Shown here: positions 1 through 8,081 of the stretch, piece after piece
Numbering within the stretch: position 1 is the stretch's first letter
Layout: each line of letters starts with the position of its first letter
Assembly: GCA_021812805.1 (NCBI GenBank)
Contig: JAKAMQ010000002.1
Location: 1-52,675, forward strand
DNA from: Acidobacteriota bacterium
GTDB lineage: Bacteria; Acidobacteriota; Holophagae; Holophagales; Holophagaceae
Reading direction: 5' to 3'
Length of the DNA stretch: 52,675 nt
Translations under genes and position numbers: made by a program
Notes under the pieces: model-generated
What the model saw: only the letters and a program-made list of their open reading frames with translations
Told to the model about the DNA's origin: nothing
Database searches by the model: none

Positions 1-33
1 GACGAAATCCTGAAGCTGTTCGAGGGGGTCTGA
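1..33 (+). CDS. C-terminal end of an upstream CDS (partial, ...DEILKLFEGV*)
   Basis: Open frame from the window edge to TGA at 31-33, followed directly by repeat copy 1. Confidence 0.5.
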   Translation, partial: DEILKLFEGV

Positions 34-36
34 CCT

Positions 37-130
37 GAACGAGGGGGGACCGCCTGCTCCCCTTCGGCTCGCGATGTCCCCCCTCGTGCACCCCCACGTA
101 GTGTCCCGGCGAAGCCGGGACACTACGTCT
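37..130 (+). repeat. Double-hairpin intergenic repeat, copy 1
   Basis: CGAGGGGGGAC (40-50) pairs with GTCCCCCCTCG (76-86); second perfect 15-bp stem ACGTAGTGTCCCGGC (96-110)/GCCGGGACACTACGT (114-128), loop GAA. Related copies at 29164-29216 and 48374-48468. Confidence 0.9.
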
Positions 131-191
131 GATGCCCATTTTGCTTTCCGTCGTAGAGGAACGCGAATGGGCCTGAGGCGCCAGGGACTGG

Positions 192-1328
192 TCACATCCC
201 GCGTTTCAGCCGCACCTCGCGGCCCCGCCAGTGGTTCACGCCGCGCAGGCGGTCCGCGAAGGCCCAGGCGGCGCCCCAGGCCAGGGGCAGCGCGGTGAGG
301 GGCCAGAGGGCCCAGATCAGGTCCATGGGGCGGCCGGTGATGCGCTGCTGCACATCGCCCGCCAGGGCGGGCACCAGCAGCCAGAGCAGCAGGGCGAGGC
401 CGCCGTGGCCGGCGAAGGGCAGCCAGAGCGGAGCGAGCACCACCCCCATGGCGAGGGGCAGAGCCACCGGCAGGGTCCACCAGAACGGTAGGGCCGCCGT
501 GTTCTTCCGCATGGCGCGGACCACATCCCACAGGCCGTGGTACATGCGGAGGTGCAGTTCCGGGCCGCCCAGGGCGACACGGTTCACGAAGCCGGCCCGC
601 TTCACGCGGCGGGCCAGCATCATGTCGTCCACCGCTTCCAGCGGGGCGCCGGCATGGCCGCCCACGGCCTCGTAGGCCACGCGCCGCACCAGGGTGAAGC
701 CACCGACGCCGCAGAAGGCCGGATGGTGGGGATCCGGCACCCGGTGGGGCGGCACCAGGGTGAGGAAGGCCGAGGCTGCCAGGGGCAGGGCCAGCCGCTC
801 GCCGGGGCTCTCCACATCCACCGCGGGGATCAGGGCCAGGATGTCCGTCGGCTGGGCCAGGGCGAAGGCCATCGCCCGGCGGAGCAGGGAGGGCGAGGCC
901 TGCACGTCGCCATCCGCGAAGAGCAGCCAGTCGGCCCCCCGCGCCTCGGGCTGTTCTGAAGCCACGTGCAGGGCGTGGTTCTTGCCCAGCCAGCCGGGAG
1001 GGAGATGGTCGTTGCGGAGCACCCGCAGGCGATCCAGCCGGGCGGCCTCCCGCGCCCGCAGGATCTCTGTGCTGCCATCGGTGGAGCCATCATCCACGGC
1101 CACCATCCGAAGATCCGGGTAGTCCTGGCCCAGCCAGGAATCGAGGGCCGCCGGCAGTTCGCGGACTTCGTTCCGGATCGGGATGCAGAGGCACACGGAA
1201 GGGGGTTCCGCCGGCAGCGGAGGATCCTCCGCCAGGGTCGGCAGCTTTGACCAATGCCGGCGCAGCAGGGTCAAGCCGCCCCCCACCGCACCGGCGGCGC
1301 CCCAGGAGAGGGCATCGGTCCAGACCAT
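192..1328 (-). CDS. Glycosyltransferase family 2, membrane-associated
   Basis: PSVCLCIPIRNEVRELPAALDSWLGQDYPDLRMVAVDDGSTDGS (GT-A nucleotide-binding motif), DGDV, ALEAVDDMMLARRVKRAGF, C-terminal TM segments. Confidence 0.85.
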   Translation of the reverse strand: MVWTDALSWGAAGAVGGGLTLLRRHWSKLPTLAEDPPLPAEPPSVCLCIPIRNEVRELPAALDSWLGQDYPDLRMVAVDDGSTDGSTEILRAREAARLDRLRVLRNDHLPPGWLGKNHALHVASEQPEARGADWLLFADGDVQASPSLLRRAMAFALAQPTDILALIPAVDVESPGERLALPLAASAFLTLVPPHRVPDPHHPAFCGVGGFTLVRRVAYEAVGGHAGAPLEAVDDMMLARRVKRAGFVNRVALGGPELHLRMYHGLWDVVRAMRKNTAALPFWWTLPVALPLAMGVVLAPLWLPFAGHGGLALLLWLLVPALAGDVQQRITGRPMDLIWALWPLTALPLAWGAAWAFADRLRGVNHWRGREVRLKRGM

Positions 1329-1383
1329 GCTCCAGGCTAGCGGAGCCTGGCCGCCCAGGGCGGTGGGTTATCCTGGACAACCC

Positions 1384-2628
1384 ATGCCGCTTGCCCTGCT
1401 CGTTTCCGATCCCTTCGCGGGCACCCTCCTGCTCCTGGCGATGGCCTGGCTGGCGGCGAAGGTGGGAGGCGAGGTCGCGCTCCGGCTGAAGCTGCCCACC
1501 GTGGCCGGTGAGCTTTGCGCAGGTCTCGCCCTGGCCGGCCTGCATCAGGCCCTCCCCCGGTTCCCGGACCTGGCCGCCTCCGAACCCGTGGGCGTGCTCG
1601 CGAACCTGGGTGTCATCGTCCTCATGTTCGCGGTGGGGCTGGAATCCACCGTTCCCCAGATGATGCGGGTGGGGTGGCCGTCCCTGCGCGTGGCCACGGT
1701 GGGGGTGCTCCTGCCCATGCTCGCGGGCCTGCTGGGCGCCCACTGGCTCCTTCCCTCGGGTGTGCCCTGGGTGGTGGATCTCTTCATCGGCGCCTGCCTC
1801 TGCGCCACCTCCATCGGCATCAGCGCCCAGGTGCTGCGCGAGAAACGCGCCGCGGCCTCTCCCGAGGGGCGGGTCATCGTGGGCGCGGCGGTCCTTGACG
1901 ATGTGCTGGGCCTGCTGGTGCTGGTGACGGTGAGTGGACTGGCCGCCGCATCCGCCACCGCCGGAGGGATGCCCTGGGCTGGCTTCGCCCGGACCCTGGG
2001 TCTGGCGCTGGCCTTCCTGGCGCTCGCCCTCACCTTGGGGCGCCGCACGACGCCCCACCTGTTCCATCTCGCCAGCCGCTTCCGCAGTGAACAGCTGCTC
2101 CTGCCCCTGGGGCTCGCCTTTGCCCTCCTCCTGGCCTGGCTGGGGAACCTCGCCGGGCTGGCGCCCATCGTCGGTGCCTACGCTGCGGGCCTCATCCTCG
2201 AACCCACGCACATCCAGGTTCTGGAGGAACGCGAGTCCCACACCCTCGAGGCCCTGGTGCATCCCCTGGTCACCAGTCTGGCCCCGATCTTCTTCGTGGT
2301 CATGGGCGCCCGGGTGGATCCTCTGGCCCTGTTCGCCCCCCGGACCCTGCTCTTCGCAGGTGTGCTCGCAGGCCTTGGTGTGGCCGCCAAGTGGACGGCC
2401 GGCTACGCCGCGGGGCGGGGTTTCCGGGCCGCTGTCGTCGGCTGGGGCATGGTTCCCCGCGGCGAGGTGGGGTTCGTCTTCATCGCCACGGGCGCCCAGA
2501 TCCGCGTCGAGGGGCAGCCGCTGCTCAGTTCCGGGATCCAGGCCGGCCTCATCGGCGCCCTGCTCCTCACCACCCTGGCCGGCCCCCTGGGACTGGGATG
2601 GGTGCTGGGGCGGAAGTGGAACAGATGA
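1384..2628 (+). CDS. Cation:proton antiporter (Kef/CPA2-type membrane domain)
   Basis: Many TM segments; LGVIVLMFAVGLEST, GAAVLDDVLGLLVLVTV, MVPRGEVGFVF typical of Na+/H+ exchanger family. Start taken at ATG 1384 inside ORF 1183..2628. Confidence 0.85.
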   Translation: MPLALLVSDPFAGTLLLLAMAWLAAKVGGEVALRLKLPTVAGELCAGLALAGLHQALPRFPDLAASEPVGVLANLGVIVLMFAVGLESTVPQMMRVGWPSLRVATVGVLLPMLAGLLGAHWLLPSGVPWVVDLFIGACLCATSIGISAQVLREKRAAASPEGRVIVGAAVLDDVLGLLVLVTVSGLAAASATAGGMPWAGFARTLGLALAFLALALTLGRRTTPHLFHLASRFRSEQLLLPLGLAFALLLAWLGNLAGLAPIVGAYAAGLILEPTHIQVLEERESHTLEALVHPLVTSLAPIFFVVMGARVDPLALFAPRTLLFAGVLAGLGVAAKWTAGYAAGRGFRAAVVGWGMVPRGEVGFVFIATGAQIRVEGQPLLSSGIQAGLIGALLLTTLAGPLGLGWVLGRKWNR

Positions 2629-2656
2629 TGGGAAGGCCCCGGGATCGCACAAACAA

Positions 2657-2680
2657 AAGGACCCGGCACTCCGGGTCCTT
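2657..2680 (-). terminator. Distal copy of the rpsT-oriented hairpin terminator
   Basis: AAGGACCCGG-CACT-CCGGGTCCTT; on the minus strand followed by TTTTGTTTG. Confidence 0.7.
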
Positions 2681-2764
2681 CGTGAAGAATGGGTCAGCCG
2701 TTACGCCAGATGGTTCACCCTCTTGGTATCCCCTGCGGGGATACGCAAGACCGCGCAAACAATA

Positions 2765-2786
2765 AGGACCCGGCACTCCGGGTCCT
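2765..2786 (-). terminator. Proximal rpsT terminator hairpin
   Basis: AGGACCCGG-CACT-CCGGGTCCT, minus strand followed by TATTGTTTG; about 20 nt after the rpsT stop. Confidence 0.75.
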
Positions 2787-2807
2787 CGATGATGCCTTGA
2801 ACATTCG

Positions 2808-3071
2808 TTACGCCAGATGGTTCACTTTGGCGGCCAGGCGGGACTTGGTGCGGTCGGCGGCGTTCTTGTGCATGACGCCCTTCCGGCAGGCCTTGTCCAC
2901 GAGACCCTGGGTCTCGGGCAGGAGCTTCGCGGCCTCGGCCTTGTTCCCTTCGGCGATCACGGTCAGGAACTTCTTGACGGCGGTCTTCAGGGACGAGCGG
3001 TTGCTGCGGTTGCGGAGGCGGGCCTCGGCATCGCGGCGGGCTTTTTTGGCGGCGGACTTGTGATTGGCCAT
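2808..3071 (-). CDS. rpsT: 30S ribosomal protein S20
   Basis: MANHKSAAKKARRDAEARLRNRSNRSSLKTAVKKF...GVMHKNAADRTKSRLAAKVNHLA is characteristic of bS20. Confidence 0.97.
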   Translation of the reverse strand: MANHKSAAKKARRDAEARLRNRSNRSSLKTAVKKFLTVIAEGNKAEAAKLLPETQGLVDKACRKGVMHKNAADRTKSRLAAKVNHLA

Positions 3072-3239
3072 GAGGGCGTCTCCTGCTTCCCCAGACGGCA
3101 GGGCAAGCGCGAAGGATCATCCTATCGCGAAAGGGCCGTGGGTCAAGGGGAAAAGGCGGGGTCCGGGGGACATTCGGCCCCTTCCCGCCGGGGCCGCCCT
3201 GGGGGATCCTAGTCGGAGGCGCTGGGCCTCCGGGGAAGG

Positions 3240-4079
3240 ATGGGGGCGATGCCGCAACAACGATTGGAGACCGTGCTGGAGCTTGCGGCCAAGGCGAAAG
3301 CTCTGCGCCGGGATGTCCTGCTGCAGGTGTACTCGGCCCAGAGCGGTCATCCCGGCGGCAGCCTGAGCTGGCTGGATCTGGGGGTGGCGCTCTACTACCA
3401 CGAGATGACGGTGTTCCCGGAGGATCCCACGGATCCCGAGCGGGACCGGTTCGTGCTCTCCAAGGGCCACGCCTGCCCGGCCCAGTACGCCCTCCTCGCC
3501 GACCAGGGCTTCTTCCCGAAGGCCTGGCTGACCACCTTCCGCCAGTACCCGACCCGCCTCCAGGGCCATGCCGAGAACCACTACACGCCGGGCGTGGAGG
3601 TCACCACCGGCAGCCTGGGCCAGGGCCTGCCCCAGGCCGTGGGCATCGCGCTGGGCCTGAAGGTGCAGAAGAAGCCCCAGCGCGTGTACTGCGTGGTGGG
3701 CGATGGCGAAAGCCAGGAAGGCGTCATCTGGGAAGCGGCCATGGCGGCGCCCCATCACAAGCTGGACAATCTCTGCGTCATCCATGACCTGAACGGCCTG
3801 CAGATTGATGGCGAGGTGAAGAAGGTCATGAACATCCATCCCGTGGCGGACAAGTGGCGGGCCTTCGGCTGGGCCGTGAAGGAGATTGACGGCCACGACT
3901 TCGCGCAGATCCTCGAAGCCTTCGCCTGGGCCCGCACCGTGAAAGGCCAGCCCGCGATGATCTGCGCCCGCACGGTCAAGGGCAAGGGCGTGAGCTTCAT
4001 GGAGAACCAGGCCGGCTGGCACGGCGTGGCCCCCAAGACCGAGGAGTACGAAAAGGCCCTGGCCGAGTTGGCGGACTGA
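3240..4079 (+). CDS. Transketolase N-terminal (TPP-binding) subunit
   Basis: QSGHPGGSLSWLDLGVALYY, SKGHACPAQYALL, GSLGQGLPQAVGIALGLK, VVGDGESQEGVIWEAAMAA; 279 aa, N-terminal domain only. Confidence 0.92.
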   Translation: MGAMPQQRLETVLELAAKAKALRRDVLLQVYSAQSGHPGGSLSWLDLGVALYYHEMTVFPEDPTDPERDRFVLSKGHACPAQYALLADQGFFPKAWLTTFRQYPTRLQGHAENHYTPGVEVTTGSLGQGLPQAVGIALGLKVQKKPQRVYCVVGDGESQEGVIWEAAMAAPHHKLDNLCVIHDLNGLQIDGEVKKVMNIHPVADKWRAFGWAVKEIDGHDFAQILEAFAWARTVKGQPAMICARTVKGKGVSFMENQAGWHGVAPKTEEYEKALAELAD

Positions 4080-5890
4080 TGACCCACCGGATGGACGACT
4101 TCCGAGATGCTTTCCGGCAGCAGCTGGAGGGAGAGCTTCCAGGCCTGGAGATCGTCCTGGAGCGCCCCAAAGCGGGTGAGATGGGGGATCTCGCCTTCCC
4201 CTGCTTCCGGGCGGCCAAGCACCGGGGCATGAACCCGGTGCAGCTCTCGAAGGACCTGGCGGGGAAGGTGGCCGTGCCGGGCGCGGACCTGGTGGCCGCG
4301 GGCCCCTACCTGAACCTCAAGCTGTGGCCCGAGTCCCGGGCCCAGGCGGTGCTCTCCGCCATCCTCGAGGCCAAGGACCGCCCCTTCGGCGCGCGCCCTG
4401 CCAACGGCAGGAAGGTGATCGTCGAGTACAGCTCACCGAACATCGCCAAGCTCTTCACCATCGGCCACCTCCGCTCCACGATGATCGGCCACGCCCTGGC
4501 CCAGGTACACCAGTTCCTGGGTTACGAGGTGCATCGGCTCAATCACCTGGGGGACTGGGGCACGCAGTTCGGCACGCTGCTCGCGGCCTACACCCGCTGG
4601 GCCCAATCGGAGAATCCAGACCTCACGCGCGACTTCGACTGGGCCGAACCCGCCCCGGAGAAGCGCCGCACGCCCCTGTTCCGCCTCTTCCAGCTCTACG
4701 TGCGCTTCCACGCCGAGGAGGAGCAGGATCCCGCCATGCGCGAGGAGGCGCGCGCCTGGTTCAAGCGGCTGGAGGACAACGATCCGAAGGCGCGGGCGCT
4801 CTGGAAGCGCTTCCGCGACCTCTCCCTGACCGAGTTCCAGCGCATCTACGACCGCCTCGGCGTCAGCTTCGACACGCTGGCGCAGGGCGAGGCCTTCTAC
4901 GAAGACCGCCTGGCGCCCACCCTGAAGCGCCTGGAGGACGCAGGCCTGCTCACGGAAGGCGACCGCGGCGCGCGCATCGTCAACCTGGAAGACGTGGGTA
5001 TCGCCACGCCCTGCCTCGTGCAGAAGGCCGACGGCACGAGCATCTACGCCACCCGCGACCTGGCCGCGGCCCTCTACCGGGAAGAGGCGTATCCAGGTTT
5101 CGAGAAGTGTCTCTACGTGGTGGGCACGGACCAGGTGCTGCACTTCCAGCAGATCTTCGCCGTGCTGGACAAGCTGGACCCCTGGTTCAAGGGCCGCATG
5201 GTCCACACGCCCTTCGGCATGGTGAAGCTGCCCGAGGGCAAGATGAGTACCCGCAAGGGCAACGTCATCTTCCTGGAGGACGTGCTGGACGAGGCCCGCG
5301 AGCGCGTATCCGCCATCATCGCGGAGAAGAACCCCGAACTCGCCGGCAAAGAGGCCGTCGCCGAGATGCTCGGCATGGGCGCCGTGGTGTTCTTCGACGC
5401 CATGAACGACCGCGTGAAGCCCATCACCTTCACCTGGGACCGGGTCATCGCCCTGGATGGCGACACCGGCCCCTACGTGCAGTACGCCCACGCCCGCATC
5501 CTGAGCGTGCTGCGGAAGGCCGGCGGCGACTGGGCCGCCAAGGCCCAGGCCGGCTCGCCGGACGGTCCCTTCCTGCCCTTCGCCGGGGCGACGGTCCCCG
5601 TGGATCTGGCAGGGCTCGCCGCTCCCGAGGCCCAGGCCCTCCTGTTTGAGCTTGCCGGCCTGCCCGGCGCCGTGGCTGCGGTGGCGGATGGCTGCATGGC
5701 CACCCCGCTGGCTCGCCAGCTTGTGAGCGTGGCGCGGTCCTTCAGCGGTTTCTACACCAACTGTCCCATCCTGGCCCCGGAGAACACGCCCGAGGTGCGC
5801 GAGGCCCGCCTCGCCCTCTGCGTCGCCACCGCCCGCGTCCTCCGCCAGGGCCTCTTCCTCATGGGCATCCAGGCCCCGGAGGAGATGTGA
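4079..5890 (+). CDS. argS: Arginyl-tRNA synthetase
   Basis: VEYSSPNIAKLFTIGHLRSTMIGHALA (HIGH-type motif), GTDQVLHFQQIF, MSTRKGNVIFLEDVLDEA, anticodon-binding C-terminus. Confidence 0.96.
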   Translation: MTHRMDDFRDAFRQQLEGELPGLEIVLERPKAGEMGDLAFPCFRAAKHRGMNPVQLSKDLAGKVAVPGADLVAAGPYLNLKLWPESRAQAVLSAILEAKDRPFGARPANGRKVIVEYSSPNIAKLFTIGHLRSTMIGHALAQVHQFLGYEVHRLNHLGDWGTQFGTLLAAYTRWAQSENPDLTRDFDWAEPAPEKRRTPLFRLFQLYVRFHAEEEQDPAMREEARAWFKRLEDNDPKARALWKRFRDLSLTEFQRIYDRLGVSFDTLAQGEAFYEDRLAPTLKRLEDAGLLTEGDRGARIVNLEDVGIATPCLVQKADGTSIYATRDLAAALYREEAYPGFEKCLYVVGTDQVLHFQQIFAVLDKLDPWFKGRMVHTPFGMVKLPEGKMSTRKGNVIFLEDVLDEARERVSAIIAEKNPELAGKEAVAEMLGMGAVVFFDAMNDRVKPITFTWDRVIALDGDTGPYVQYAHARILSVLRKAGGDWAAKAQAGSPDGPFLPFAGATVPVDLAGLAAPEAQALLFELAGLPGAVAAVADGCMATPLARQLVSVARSFSGFYTNCPILAPENTPEVREARLALCVATARVLRQGLFLMGIQAPEEM

Positions 5891-6366
5891 GCGTCCTTCC
5901 CGAAAAAACGCACCGCCAAGACGCCAAGACGCCAAGAAAGGATTTGGATCCGGCCGAGGAGCGCCTGGCGAGTTCCATCGTGGATGCGGCCATCAAGGTG
6001 CATGCGGCGTTAGGTCCGGGCCTGCTGGAGAGTGTGTATGAAACATGCATGGCCCATGAGCTGGAGCAGCGTGGGCATCACGTAAAGAGACAGGTGGTGC
6101 TACCCATTCATTACGGCACGCTCAAACTGGATGCTGGTCTTCGTTTGGATTTGGTGGTGGATGACTTGGCTGTTCTTGAGCTGAAGTCCGTGGAACGCCT
6201 GCTTCCGGTGCATCACGCACAATTGCTGACGTATCTGAAACTGTCGGGGCTACGGTTGGGTTTCCTGCTGAACTTCAATGTCCCCCTCATGAGAGAGGGG
6301 GTTGTACGGAAGATTCTCCAGAAAGGTGCCCCTGGCCTCCCGGGACCTCTTGCAGGCTTGGTTTGA
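5887..6366 (+). CDS. GxxExxY family protein (PD-(D/E)XK nuclease-like)
   Basis: GPGLLESVYETC contains GxxExxY; LRLDLVVDDLAVLELKS fits the D...ELK nuclease core; GTG start overlapping argS stop by 4 nt; locally lower GC. Confidence 0.85.
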   Translation: MSVLPEKTHRQDAKTPRKDLDPAEERLASSIVDAAIKVHAALGPGLLESVYETCMAHELEQRGHHVKRQVVLPIHYGTLKLDAGLRLDLVVDDLAVLELKSVERLLPVHHAQLLTYLKLSGLRLGFLLNFNVPLMREGVVRKILQKGAPGLPGPLAGLV

Positions 6367-6396
6367 TTTTCTTCGCGTCTTGGCGTCTTGGCGGTG
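5911..6396. repeat. Inverted-repeat pair bracketing the GxxExxY gene
   Basis: caccgccaagacgccaagacgccaagaaa (5911-5939) versus reverse complement of 6368-6396, caccgccaagacgccaagacgcgaagaaa; one mismatch in 29. Confidence 0.9.
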
Positions 6397-6420
6397 ATCA
6401 GTTGTTGTTAGGAGTGGACG

Positions 6421-8016
6421 ATGACTAAGTACGTGTTCGTCACCGGCGGTGTGCTGAGCTCCCTGGGCAAGGGCATTGCGGCGGCCAGCCTGGGCGCGCT
6501 GCTGGAGGCGCGCGGGCTGAAGGTCACGCTCATGAAGATGGATCCCTACCTCAATGTGGATCCGGGCACGATGTCGCCCTTCCAGCACGGCGAGGTGTTC
6601 GTCACCGACGACGGCGCGGAGACGGACCTGGACCTGGGCCACTACGAGCGCTTCACCTCCGTGCCCACCACGCACAACCACACCATCACCACGGGAAAGA
6701 TCTACAACACGGTGATCCAGAAGGAGCGCCGTGGCGACTACCTGGGCAAGACGGTGCAGGTGATCCCCCACATCACCGACGAGATCAAGGGCGTGATCCG
6801 CAAGGTCGCCAAGGACATGGATGTGGTCATCGTCGAGATCGGCGGCACGGTGGGCGACATCGAGAGCCAGCCGTTCCTGGAGGCCATCCGCCAGTTCAAG
6901 CTGGAGGTGGGGCTCGGCAACGCCCTCAACATGCACCTCACGTATGTGCCCTACATCAAGGTGGCCGGGGAGCTGAAGTCCAAACCCACCCAGCACAGCG
7001 TCAAGGAGCTGCGGGCGCTGGGCATCCAGCCGGACGTGCTGCTCTGTCGTGCCGACGTGAACATCCCGCGCGAGTTGAAGGACAAGATCGCCCTCTTCTG
7101 CTCGGTCACGCCGGACGCGGTGTTCAGCGGCCGGGATGCCCACTCCATCTACGAGGTGCCCCTGAACCTCCACGACGAGGGGCTGGATGCCAAGGTGGCG
7201 GCCCTGCTTGGGCTGGGTGACCGCGCGCCGGATCTCAGCGCCTGGGAGAACCTCCTGCACCGCATCCGCAATCCCAAGGGCAGCGTCCGGATCGCGGTGG
7301 TGGGCAAGTACGTGGAGTTCAAGGAGAGCTACAAGAGCCTCATCGAGGCCCTGCACCACGCCGGCTACGGCCTGGAGACGCAGGTGGATCTCAAATGGAT
7401 CGAAGCGGAGGATCTGGAGAACCAGGATCCGGCGCCTTTCCTCCAGGATTGTGATGGGATCCTGGTGCCCGGTGGCTTCGGCGTGCGGGGCACCCGCGGC
7501 ATGATCAAGTCCATCCAGTACGCCCGGGAGCACCGGATCCCCTTCTTCGGCATCTGCCTGGGGATGCAGATGGCCTCCGTCGAGTTCGCCCGGAACGTGG
7601 CAGGTCTCGAAGGCGCCGATTCCACCGAGTTCGACGAGGCGCCGCGGCACAAGGTCATCTTCAAGCTCCGCGAGCTGGTGGATGTGGAGGAACTGGGCGG
7701 CACTATGCGGCTCGGCGCCTACCCCTGCCGCCTGACTCCGGGCAGCCAGGCCGAACGGGCCTACGGCACCGGTGAGATCCGCGAGCGGCACCGCCACCGG
7801 TACGAGTTCAACCACGAGTACCGGAAGCCCCTGGAGGACCGCGGCCTGCGCTTCACGGGCATGAGCCCGGACGGCGTGTTCGTGGAGATCGTGGAGCTGG
7901 AGGACCATCCGTACTTCCTGGCCTGTCAGTTCCACCCCGAATTCAAGAGCCGGCCCCTCAATCCCCACCCGCTGTTCACGGCCTTCGTGAAGGCCAGCGT
8001 GGGGGGGCGCGCCTGA
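6421..8016 (+). CDS. pyrG: CTP synthase
   Basis: [78 protein letters not shown]; GATase class [11 protein letters not shown]. Confidence 0.98.
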   Translation: MTKYVFVTGGVLSSLGKGIAAASLGALLEARGLKVTLMKMDPYLNVDPGTMSPFQHGEVFVTDDGAETDLDLGHYERFTSVPTTHNHTITTGKIYNTVIQKERRGDYLGKTVQVIPHITDEIKGVIRKVAKDMDVVIVEIGGTVGDIESQPFLEAIRQFKLEVGLGNALNMHLTYVPYIKVAGELKSKPTQHSVKELRALGIQPDVLLCRADVNIPRELKDKIALFCSVTPDAVFSGRDAHSIYEVPLNLHDEGLDAKVAALLGLGDRAPDLSAWENLLHRIRNPKGSVRIAVVGKYVEFKESYKSLIEALHHAGYGLETQVDLKWIEAEDLENQDPAPFLQDCDGILVPGGFGVRGTRGMIKSIQYAREHRIPFFGICLGMQMASVEFARNVAGLEGADSTEFDEAPRHKVIFKLRELVDVEELGGTMRLGAYPCRLTPGSQAERAYGTGEIRERHRHRYEFNHEYRKPLEDRGLRFTGMSPDGVFVEIVELEDHPYFLACQFHPEFKSRPLNPHPLFTAFVKASVGGRA

Positions 8017-8035
8017 ACCTTTCCCGCTGAAGCAA

Positions 8036-8063
8036 AAGGGGCGGGCCAGGCGGCCCGCCCCTT
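8036..8063. terminator. Bidirectional terminator between pyrG and the citrate synthase gene
   Basis: AAGGGGCGGGCC-aggc-GGCCCGCCCCTT, 12-bp perfect stem between convergent genes. Confidence 0.8.
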
Positions 8064-8081
8064 CGTTGCGCGTGAACGGCC

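Noticed and set aside
74-298. Small ORF MSPLVHPHVVSRRSRDTTS... (and similar HEGG.REPK.SRRSPL peptides near 29200 and 48450)
   Set aside because: Translation of the double-hairpin repeat; the recurrence reflects the DNA element, not a protein family.
2701-3120. 139-aa minus-strand ORF overlapping rpsT
   Set aside because: Different frame over genuine rpsT; repeats (PSGVT..) come from the duplicated terminator DNA.
5911-6396. Could the CACCGCCAAGACGCCAAG arms be a CRISPR array?
   Set aside because: Only one inverted pair, no regularly spaced direct repeats or spacers, no cas genes.
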